Origin: Pycnococcus provasolii
Lineage: Eukaryota; Chlorophyta; Pseudoscourfieldiophyceae; Pseudoscourfieldiales; Pycnococcaceae
Reading direction: 5' to 3'
Assembly (NCBI GenBank): GCA_938743325.2
Contig: OW568886.1
Coordinates: forward strand, 124,001-188,000
Length of the DNA: 64,000 nucleotides
Part shown: one piece after another, positions 57,853 through 64,000 of the stretch
How positions within the stretch are numbered: position 1 is the first letter of the stretch
Layout of the letters: every line of letters begins with the position of its first letter
Made by a program: the position numbers and the translations under genes
The notes under the pieces: model-generated
Databases searched by the model: none
What the model was told of the DNA's origin: nothing
Seen by the model: the letters and a program-made list of their open reading frames with translations, nothing else

Positions 57853-58177
57853 CGACGATACGTTCGAGGTCACGGATGTCCTGTGTTGGAGATGGGTGCG
57901 TGGCCGCAAGGCCTATCTGGTGCAATGGATTGGCAGCGCGCCGGACAGTTGGCACTTCGGCGAGGACTTAGCGGCGCTCGGCGACAGGCTCAGCGAGGTG
58001 CCAGAACTCGACGAAGCCATCTGCGACGTCTGCGCTTCACTCGACGCACGACACCCGCAATTCGGCGCAATGCTACTCTGCTCCACAGACGGCTGCGGAG
58101 GCGCGCGGCATGTGAAGTGCGACAATCGCACTCGAGTACCCAGCGGCACCTGGTGGTGCATCCAGTGCCGCGAGTAA
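57803..58177 (+). pseudogene. Chromodomain plus PHD finger, no start codon of its own
   Basis: FEVTDVLCWRWVRGRKAYLV, then QWIGSAPDSWHFGEDLAAL, is a chromodomain (aromatic cage residues W/Y/W visible). ICDVCASLDARHPQFGAMLL, then CSTDGCGGARHVKCDN and TWWCIQC, is a PHD-type C4HC3 zinc finger. Neither has an ATG upstream in frame, so it must be joined to the preceding frame by splicing or by correcting a frameshift in the C-rich run at 57810-57840. Chromodomains at transposase or integrase C-termini direct insertion to modified chromatin. Confidence 0.65.
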
Positions 58178-58387
58178 CGCACGGTGGATCCGGTTCCAAC
58201 TGTTTCGTGGGATCCGGTTCCCCGCCAGACCAGGTTCTGACACCCACGGCGGATCCGGATCCGCAACCCCCCACTCTTCTCTCGTCTCGGCCGCTGGGCG
58301 CCCGCCTGCCTGCCCCTCCGCACTCTCTCCCTCGCGCGTTGCCTGCCCCGGCGGGCGCCCCGAAAGGAGGTGGTAAAGAAAGGCGAT

Positions 58388-58464
58388 GGTGAAGACCGTT
58401 CCCGTGAATACGGGCTGACGCCCGCATACCACCTCCTTTCGGGGGGCGTTGCTGCCCTGAGAAA
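58388..58464. repeat. 77-bp direct repeat, copy 1
   Basis: Matches 58703-58779. It contains a CCCGTGAATACGGG palindrome. Together with CCCCGAAAGGAGGTGG (58357-58372) its CCACCTCCTTTCGGGG end forms a further hairpin. Confidence 0.9.
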
Positions 58465-58482
58465 GGCCCACATTTCCAGTGT

Positions 58483-59094
58483 TCACACGGAAATTTGGGG
58501 TTTTCTACAGGGGGCACGCCGAGAAGGGAGGTTCCCTTCACGCCCCATGGAAAGGCCGCCCGGGGGGCGGCCTTTCCCTTGCTCCTCCTCCTTCCCGCCC
58601 GACCCGTCCGAACCTCCATCACTCTTGAGAAGAGAACGGACGGGCGACTGACGGGGATAGGCGTAGGAGACCGGGAAGGGTCGCCGAAAAATTTTTTTTT
58701 TCGGTGAAGACCGTTCCCGTGAATACGGGCTGACGCCCGCATACCACCTCCTTTCGGGGGGCGTTGCTGCCCTGAGAAAAAAATTAGCAACTCTTGTAAG
58801 CACATCCACAACTCCAGGATTCGCAGATACATATTCGTTAATACTCTTCCCGTTCCGAGCAAGTTCTTGCAGTAAGGCAAGTTCTTCGCTATTAAGTTCA
58901 GGCGCCAGTGAATCACGAAACACACCTATGCGGTTAGAAATCTTTCGCTTCCGCGACCACGCACCGCTGCTCGTGTGCGAAACGCGGGGGCCTTCAGGAG
59001 ACAGTTGAAGTACTAAACCTTTACGGTCGTCTACAGGTACTGAAGAAGTTTGGGCAAGGGCGCGTAGTCGCGCCAAGTCACCTCTTGAGCACAT
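58483..59094 (-). CDS. Hypothetical ORF near the right transposon end
   Basis: First ATG 59094 (MCSRGDLARLRALAQTSSVP). About 105 residues look gene-like (KISNRIGVFRDSLAPELNSE, ELALLQELARNGKSINEYVS); after LTRVANFFLR the frame runs into the 77-bp repeat and low-complexity sequence. It may be the 5' end of a gene truncated by the repeat. No family is recognised. Confidence 0.35.
   Translation of the reverse strand: MCSRGDLARLRALAQTSSVPVDDRKGLVLQLSPEGPRVSHTSSGAWSRKRKISNRIGVFRDSLAPELNSEELALLQELARNGKSINEYVSANPGVVDVLTRVANFFLRAATPPERRWYAGVSPYSRERSSPKKKIFRRPFPVSYAYPRQSPVRSLLKSDGGSDGSGGKEEEQGKGRPPGGLSMGREGNLPSRRAPCRKPQISV
58703..58779. repeat. 77-bp direct repeat, copy 2
   Basis: Second copy of 58388-58464, adjoining a T-run (58691-58700). 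Confidence 0.9.
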
Positions 59095-59148
59095 GATGGA
59101 GTCAGTCTTATACCTCAAGCGATACTGTCAGACTGTGGTAGTCTAATA

Positions 59149-59351
59149 TGGCGGGCGACGGGGACGGGGGGGGGGGGGGGCAGGGGGGCGCCGACCTCGC
59201 CTAACCCCCAATCAAGAGGCGCCGACCTCCTCCCCCGCTATTCCGAGAAAACGTCCCTAAACAGTTTAGGGACGAAAAAACGCGTCCCTAAACCGCTTTT
59301 TGGGGTCTAAACAGCGTCCCTAAACTACGGTAGAAGGGGGGGACCTGCATC
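59149..59351 (-). repeat. Right terminal inverted repeat
   Basis: Reverse complement of 51817-52019; followed by the 8-bp duplication GTTTTTGG at 59352-59359. Confidence 0.92.
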
Positions 59352-59412
59352 GTTTTTGGGCCTGATTCCATTCCCCTGTCTTTGTCCCTTCCCCCTCTGG
59401 TGTTTTCCCGCC

Positions 59413-60075
59413 ATGCCCTTGGGTGCGGTGGTTCCGTGCGCGCTCACGCCCCTGGAGACGTCGTCAGCCACGCAGCCGTGCAGCTCCCTGCAAGTTCACA
59501 ACTCGCAAGGGTACCAAGGACGCGCGTACCTCGACGTCCGGTTCCGTCGACCCGCGCGAGCACGCTTCCTCGCGCTACGCAACCGCTACGCGCATTCCAT
59601 CACAATCAAAGCGCGCATCGCGTCCGCGACAGATGAGGCGCACGCAAACATACAGGAAACCACCAGCATGCCATGGAATCTCGTTTCACCGAGCCTGCAG
59701 CTGATGGCGAACGCACACGCCGAAGATGACGCGCAGAGGTTTCACGTCATCGACCTCGCGGAGGTTGCTATCAACGGATACGACAAGGAGGACATCAGGA
59801 GACGTGGGATGTGTTTCTTTGCGCTAAGAATATATGTTGAGCAGCCTAGTCCGAGGTGGAGGCACGTTCCGCCACGCGTGGAGGCGGTGACGTGCTACGC
59901 GGGGAACGGTGCAAGTCGCGAGGACGTTGCGGAGCACCACAAGCTCATGGCTGTTGGGTTCAAGGATCCCTTAGCAAGCTCGACGCCAACAGCTTCTGAG
60001 TCGTCGGCAGCTCCATCGTCGACGAGCGCACTCACCGACGCTTTCGTCGCTGCGGGGCGTGCGCTCGCTCTGTAA
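59413..60075 (+). CDS. Nicolin-1 (NICN1)-like protein
   Basis: Start ATG 59413 (MPLGAVVPCALTPLE), 220 aa, close to animal nicolin-1 (~213). Similar order of features: a beta-rich start with GYQGRAYLDVRFRRP, ARFLALRNRYAHSITIKARI, and the C-terminal LRIYVEQPSPRWRHVPPRVE, which parallels the ILRQPSPLW region of NICN1. Nicolin-1 is a subunit of the tubulin polyglutamylase complex (TTLL1 complex) acting on axonemal and cytoplasmic microtubules. If correct, it hints that the organism makes flagella at some stage. The transposon ends 61 bp before the ATG and so replaces most of its promoter. Confidence 0.6.
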   Translation: MPLGAVVPCALTPLETSSATQPCSSLQVHNSQGYQGRAYLDVRFRRPARARFLALRNRYAHSITIKARIASATDEAHANIQETTSMPWNLVSPSLQLMANAHAEDDAQRFHVIDLAEVAINGYDKEDIRRRGMCFFALRIYVEQPSPRWRHVPPRVEAVTCYAGNGASREDVAEHHKLMAVGFKDPLASSTPTASESSAAPSSTSALTDAFVAAGRALAL

Positions 60076-60207
60076 AGCAGGAAGAGAAGGGGGAAAACCA
60101 CACTCTTTTATTTTATTTTTATGTATATTGTAATCACCGTAAGTAACTACAACATGTGCAAACCAATCTCCCTCGTCAAGAGCGCTTCATAACAAGCTGC
60201 TGCGCGT

Positions 60208-60657
60208 CTACTTCACCAGCAGGCCAGTCATCGTGAGCGGGTCCGGGAAGTAGCGGTTGACCTCGATGATGCTGTTTTGTGTTGGTTTGTGTAGGGGTAT
60301 TTTGTGCGTTGTTAGATACCGTTGTGTTTTAGGTCCCAGTGCGAATATCGAGGGAAATCTGAAACGAAAGACGTACAGTCCGCTCATGAAGATGAGGAAG
60401 GCAAACGTGACGACCGGCGCGGTGGACAGGTACGTCGTGAAGGACACCATGCCTGGGGGCGGGGCTTTTTTCGCCGCCATCATAACGACAGACGAACGAC
60501 GCGCGGACACCACGACAGACGACGCCGGGGACGCCGGGGAAGAGGCCGAGCGAGCAGGCGCACGCATATTCGCCCGCACCTTCACGGAGCGAGAGCGAAC
60601 CGCACCACAAGCCTTGACAGGTCGCGTGAGTGCTTTGAGTCCGAGAGCGAGCGCCAT
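60208..60657 (-). CDS. PSAJ: Nuclear-encoded photosystem I subunit IX (PsaJ), two exons
   Basis: Exon 1 is 60657-60377, exon 2 is 60271-60208, intron 60272-60376 (105 nt; GTACGT ... AAACAG). The spliced product is 114 aa. The first ~69 residues are a plastid transit peptide (MALALGLKALTRPVKACGAV ..., A/S/R/V-rich, few acids). The mature part reads MVSFTTYLSTAPVVTFAFLI, a single membrane helix, then GLIIEVNRYFPDPLT, which is the PsaJ C-terminus (GLLIEINRFFPDxL in plants). Unspliced reading inserts an out-of-place basic segment between the two halves. PsaJ is normally plastid-encoded and helps stabilise PsaF and plastocyanin docking; here it is a nuclear gene. Confidence 0.85.
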   Translation of the reverse strand: MALALGLKALTRPVKACGAVRSRSVKVRANMRAPARSASSPASPASSVVVSARRSSVVMMAAKKAPPPGMVSFTTYLSTAPVVTFAFLIFMSGLYVFRFRFPSIFALGPKTQRYLTTHKIPLHKPTQNSIIEVNRYFPDPLTMTGLLVK

Positions 60658-61142
60658 GATCGTTGTATTTGGGTATGAAGAGAAGCGAGGAGTTGGAGGG
60701 CGGAGCGCTGCGGGGGAAGGGGAAGGGTTCGCAAAAAGAGATAAGATGAAAGATTGCAACGATGGATTTCTCGAACTGGGGGGGCAGGGGAACAGACCCG
60801 TACACGGGGGAAAAGGCCGGGGGCAGGCCGGGGGAGGATACCGGTTCCTGTTCGGGGTTTGGTTGGGGTTTGGGGGTTTTACTGGTTTTCGGGTTTCGCA
60901 GTCAGGTCTCGCAGTCCGTCTCTCGTTCGGGGTCGGGATCCACACGTTTGCGCAAACACACAACCACTGTCACGTGTGTTTGCGCAAGCCCAGCCCTAGG
61001 GAGCCGGTAGCCCGAGCACCCTCCTCCCCTCCTCCCCTCCCCGGGCCCACTTGCACCGCCTTGCCTAAGGTTACGGTAGCACGCCTGAAAACGGCACGCC
61101 GACGACGCCTCACACTTCACTCTTCCCGGGAGAGTGCTCGTC
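60658..61142. promoter_or_regulatory. Divergent promoter region (PsaJ / vWA protein)
   Basis: 485 bp between head-to-head genes. G-rich GGGTTTGG/GGGGTTT repeats at 60855-60900 resemble the telomere-like motifs seen upstream of other genes. CACGTTTGCGCAAACACA at 60943-60960 and its near-complement at 60972-60988 form an imperfect palindrome. Confidence 0.4.
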
Positions 61143-64000
61143 ATGGCGGCGGTGTTATTATCATCTCGCAATACGAATATGCCGCTCTCTGCCACCTTAA
61201 CAACAACACTGGTACTGCTTGTATTAATCTTGAGCCTATTCATAAACTTGCAAGGTGTGTCTGCTGACAACGTGCGCAGCGGTTGTCTCGCGGACTGCGC
61301 GGACGTTGGCAGCTACGGAAGGCAGTACAAAAATCCAACACTTCTCACGAACCTGTGTGCGGGACAGAAAGTTTTCGCAGGAACCATCCTATTAAAGGGT
61401 GCCGTAGCCTCCGGAGACACGAAAATGCGCATGTTAATGAAGGATGTCAAAACCGATATGTGGGGCATCGTTGGCTACAGCGACAACTTTGGAACGGAGG
61501 AGTTCGGGTACTCGTACGGAAGTCTCATGGAGTGGAACGTCGCGCCGACAGACGAGGCGAAGCAGTGCAAGGGAGAAGTTAAGGTGGAAATGTACTGCGC
61601 AGATAAACAAACGTGCTCGATGAAGGGTATTTTCGAAGTCATCACGCCGCTTCGAGGTAAAGGAGACGCTTCAAAAGGACTCTTCCTGTGGGACGACGCG
61701 ATCGTTGATCGGCACTCGCCCGTTGGCCACCTCGTCGCGCTCGACGTCGACCATGTCTCAAACGAAGTACTCAGGATGGGGCGTCCAGAGCGCTCGCTCG
61801 ACGTCGCTGACCTGCGAAGTATTGACAAATCTCCGCGCCCCTTCGTCGTCATACCTCCCATGCGCGCGTCGTCAGAATTCGCGGCGCAGCTCGGCGAATC
61901 CGGCTTCGATTCTCTGCGCACCTACGTGAAAAATGGCGGCCGCGTCATTCTCCTCGCCGATAACGGTATGAGGTACGTTGACGTTGCCAACGCCATTCTC
62001 GGCACGAACATGAAGCCGCGCGATAAGTCCACATTCCGCGGCGAGAATGGACGCGAACCTGAAATCAGGGGTGACGGCGAATACCGGCGTCTTGAAATGA
62101 AAAAACAACCGCAGGCTGACGGCTCGAAGGCGAGCCTGCTTGACGCTAACGGAGCGTGGGCCGACGCGCCGAAGGTTGCGTCGTTTGCTGACCATATGAA
62201 ATTTGTCGACGTGTATTCTCTCCAGGACGGCATGCACTGCGTGTACGCATTCTACCACGGGTGCGCCGTCGTCTCCGCCGGTTACGGCAAGGGCAGCGTC
62301 ACGATCCTGGGTATGATATGGCTTACCACGAAGGATGGCGACCAAAGCTACGTCACTCGCCTCGAGTGGCCAACCATTATGAAGCACGCGATGCAGTGGA
62401 CACCATCGAGATCCGTGAACACAGATGTGGTCACCAAGCCGTCGCCGCCGCCGCCACCTGCTCTGCCACCTTCTCCTGGCAATCCCTGCAAGGCAACTGA
62501 GAAAATTGCCGACTTTGTTTTCGTTGTTGGAAACAACTTCAAGGCTCCAAAGGATGCGATCCGCAAGGTGCGCGCGGCTCTGCCAGCTCTCGCTGACAAA
62601 TTGACCGCCGACGGCATTTCCGCGCGGTTTGCTCTCGTCACGTACGCTTGGTTGATGTACGACGAACCCATGATTGAGCTCGACTACACGGATCCAGGCG
62701 ATAACGCCCTCGGGGCGAGCTATCTGGTCCAGGCGATGGAGAATCTGATGATGCTTGGATCTGGCGTAAGCCCTTCTCTGGATGCCACCAAGGCCGCGGT
62801 GTCCATGCGACAGACAGTGAACTTTGCCGGCCAAAGCCGCGGCATATCTCCATTTCGATTGGGCGCACGTCCCATCGTTGTTCTCATCGCTTCAGAGGCA
62901 TCATCGACCGCTGGGGCAAAGAGTGGTCAGGCGCCACCAGAACCTGATCAGTTTACAGATAAGTGGATCAAGGAGGTGAGATCCGCGGCTGGTTCGCTGA
63001 AGGTTGCCGGTGCCATGTTGACTGTGCTATTCGACCCTTCAAAGGGAAGCTCCAAGCTACAGTTTGGAGATCCCTCCGCTCGAGGAGATGTGGCTGACTG
63101 GCCTTACGATCGTGAGAAGCGAGCGCAGACGCTTGCAAAGCTCAAACAGACGTATCCCAATTCACTCGAGGCTACTTTCCTTGAGAGGGGACTACCTGTG
63201 CGCACGTACGACGTGAACAAGTTCACCTTTGCCGATGCCTTAAGCATGCTCACAAGCTTGGCGAATGATCACCGCTTCTTTTCCAAATTGGAATGTAGGT
63301 TGGAGCCGCTGACGGCGGGGAGGAGGATACTGCTAAATACAACAATCGATGATGAAGAAGAAGAAGATACGACAACAACAGCAACACCAACAACAACAAC
63401 TACTACTACTAAGACGAGCGAGGGCGGAGGCCTCCTTAACGGAACAGGGTTAGGTGACTTGTTTAACACCCTTCCGTTCTTCCAGCAGTTCTTTTCGGGA
63501 TTGCTTGACGACATAGATGTGGCGGTAACAGCTGGTTTCGAGGATATTGCCGTGAGCGACGAGAACGCCGATGCCGATGTGATGGCACAGCGTCGATACA
63601 TCAAATTCAACGACAGCCTTTATGTCGACTACTTCAACAACGAGGGGTGCAAAGAGAATCAAGACGACGCGATGAAAAATGCGACGAGCGGCACGGAGAA
63701 GAAGGTTGTGCTAGATGATGGAGGGTGCAAGTCTGAGTATGACGTTTGGAGTGCATCCAACGTTGGCATGATGTTCGCCATATCTCTGCTGACGACGCTG
63801 TTCACAAGCGTTTCGTTGGGTCTTATACTGACGTACTTTGCCAGCATGACGAAGAAGAGTGAGCCATCATACATAGGGTCAGAAGGAGCAGTGGAGAAGA
63901 AGAGCACTGCCCATAGACCTGAGACGTCAGAGACGGTTCACGTGCGCCTGAGCGGCGAAGGCGAGCCTCCCGTCATGGGTGTGACAACAGGACCTAAATA
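61143..64000 (+). CDS. Secreted/type I membrane protein with vWA-like domain, runs to window end
   Basis: Start ATG 61143; 952 codons are open and the last two bases (TA) could begin a stop, so the gene ends at or beyond 64001. A signal peptide (LTTTLVLLVLILSLFINLQG) precedes a Cys-containing beta domain (SGCLADCADVGSYG), a region with FVVIPPMRASSEFAAQLGES and VKNGGRVILLADNGM (Rossmann-like), and a short Pro-rich linker. A vWA-like segment follows (IADFVFVVGNNFKAPKDAIR, ARFALVTYAWLMYDE). Near the end are Thr repeats, then one membrane helix (VGMMFAISLLTTLFTSVSLG) and a short cytosolic tail. The MIDAS DxSxS motif is not intact (VVGNN), so metal binding is doubtful. A cell-surface adhesion or matrix role is inferred. 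Confidence 0.72.
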   Translation, partial: MAAVLLSSRNTNMPLSATLTTTLVLLVLILSLFINLQGVSADNVRSGCLADCADVGSYGRQYKNPTLLTNLCAGQKVFAGTILLKGAVASGDTKMRMLMKDVKTDMWGIVGYSDNFGTEEFGYSYGSLMEWNVAPTDEAKQCKGEVKVEMYCADKQTCSMKGIFEVITPLRGKGDASKGLFLWDDAIVDRHSPVGHLVALDVDHVSNEVLRMGRPERSLDVADLRSIDKSPRPFVVIPPMRASSEFAAQLGESGFDSLRTYVKNGGRVILLADNGMRYVDVANAILGTNMKPRDKSTFRGENGREPEIRGDGEYRRLEMKKQPQADGSKASLLDANGAWADAPKVASFADHMKFVDVYSLQDGMHCVYAFYHGCAVVSAGYGKGSVTILGMIWLTTKDGDQSYVTRLEWPTIMKHAMQWTPSRSVNTDVVTKPSPPPPPALPPSPGNPCKATEKIADFVFVVGNNFKAPKDAIRKVRAALPALADKLTADGISARFALVTYAWLMYDEPMIELDYTDPGDNALGASYLVQAMENLMMLGSGVSPSLDATKAAVSMRQTVNFAGQSRGISPFRLGARPIVVLIASEASSTAGAKSGQAPPEPDQFTDKWIKEVRSAAGSLKVAGAMLTVLFDPSKGSSKLQFGDPSARGDVADWPYDREKRAQTLAKLKQTYPNSLEATFLERGLPVRTYDVNKFTFADALSMLTSLANDHRFFSKLECRLEPLTAGRRILLNTTIDDEEEEDTTTTATPTTTTTTTKTSEGGGLLNGTGLGDLFNTLPFFQQFFSGLLDDIDVAVTAGFEDIAVSDENADADVMAQRRYIKFNDSLYVDYFNNEGCKENQDDAMKNATSGTEKKVVLDDGGCKSEYDVWSASNVGMMFAISLLTTLFTSVSLGLILTYFASMTKKSEPSYIGSEGAVEKKSTAHRPETSETVHVRLSGEGEPPVMGVTTGPK

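Larger units (their letters stand above)
51817..59351. mobile_element. 7.5-kb DNA transposon with ~203-bp TIRs and 8-bp target duplication (KDZ-like?)
   Basis: The two ends are near-perfect inverted repeats (51817-52019 and 59149-59351), starting GATGCAGGTCC and ending GGACCTGCATC. Directly outside both ends is the same 8-mer GTTTTTGG (51809-51816 and 59352-59359). Inside each TIR are several GTTTAGGGACG subterminal motifs and a duplicated GAGGTCGGCGCC. An 8-bp duplication fits hAT and Zisupton/KDZ-type elements; the internal Cys-rich protein favours KDZ. The element landed in the short gap between REV1 and the nicolin-like gene, ~100 bp past the REV1 stop and 61 bp before the next ATG. It carries captured or decayed genes and no complete transposase. 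Confidence 0.85.

Noticed and set aside
57990-58925. 311-codon minus-strand ORF
   Set aside because: It spans both copies of the 77-bp repeat and the antisense of the PHD finger, and has no family features.

Overview
The window is nuclear DNA of a eukaryotic green alga, most likely a small prasinophyte-like chlorophyte. This assignment is an inference. It rests on plant-type plastid-targeted genes (PsaJ, bL35, an ABCI12-like EcfT), a cytosolic 80S ribosomal protein (RPL27A), eukaryotic VPS15, REV1 and XAP5, GT-AG introns, proline-rich wall-type proteins and telomere-like TTTAGGG/CCCTAA motifs. Genes are tightly packed on both strands and almost all are intronless. Only two genes need an intron, both small plastid-targeted ones: bL35c (179 nt intron) and PsaJ (105 nt intron).

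Layout. 1-8.2 kb: VPS15 C-terminal part (5' end outside the window), a small basic protein, an MscS-type channel with a DEAD-box fragment in its first codons, an unknown Cys-cluster protein, a stand-alone dynamin GED, and a small coiled-coil protein. 8.5-12.5 kb: a bacterial-type lytic transglycosylase, a GT29 sialyltransferase-like protein, and XAP5/FAM50. 13.2-24.0 kb: one intronless gene of about 3,594 codons for a giant polycystin-like channel whose S1-S2 loop carries lectin, Pro-rich and Ig-like modules. 24-32 kb: a J-protein fused to the HOP C-terminus, an RCC1-repeat protein, an AlkA-type glycosylase, a tight same-strand pair (twin CX9C protein plus small membrane protein, 6 nt apart), and a Pro-rich membrane protein. 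32-39.3 kb: monomeric-type NADP-isocitrate dehydrogenase, TatD nuclease, SAL1/HAL2 phosphatase, bL35c, RPL27A. 39.3-51.7 kb: a Tc1/mariner-like MITE, a second RCC1-repeat protein, a secreted glycosidase-like protein, an SQD2-like GT4, EcfT, bS16m, a CCNDBP1-like protein and a compact REV1.

The most striking structure is at 51,817-59,351. It is a 7.5 kb DNA transposon with terminal inverted repeats of about 203 bp and a perfect 8-bp target-site duplication. It sits in the short gap between REV1 and a nicolin-1-like gene. It holds a Cys/SWIM-rich protein resembling the N-terminal part of KDZ-type transposases, a frame-broken chromodomain-PHD unit, an ARM-like host-gene fragment whose 3' end lies inside the left TIR, an ankyrin-like small ORF, and 164-bp tandem repeats built on a perfect 30-bp palindrome next to telomere-like sequence. 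After it come NICN1, nuclear psaJ and the 5' part of a vWA-like membrane protein that reaches the window end.

How the genes fit together: several serve the plastid (PsaJ, bL35c, EcfT, SQD2-like GT4, possibly the lytic transglycosylase and SAL1). Others serve mitochondria (bS16m, twin CX9C) or the cell surface and Golgi (polycystin, Pro-rich protein, vWA protein, GT29, glycosidase-like protein). Most are single housekeeping genes, not an operon-like system.
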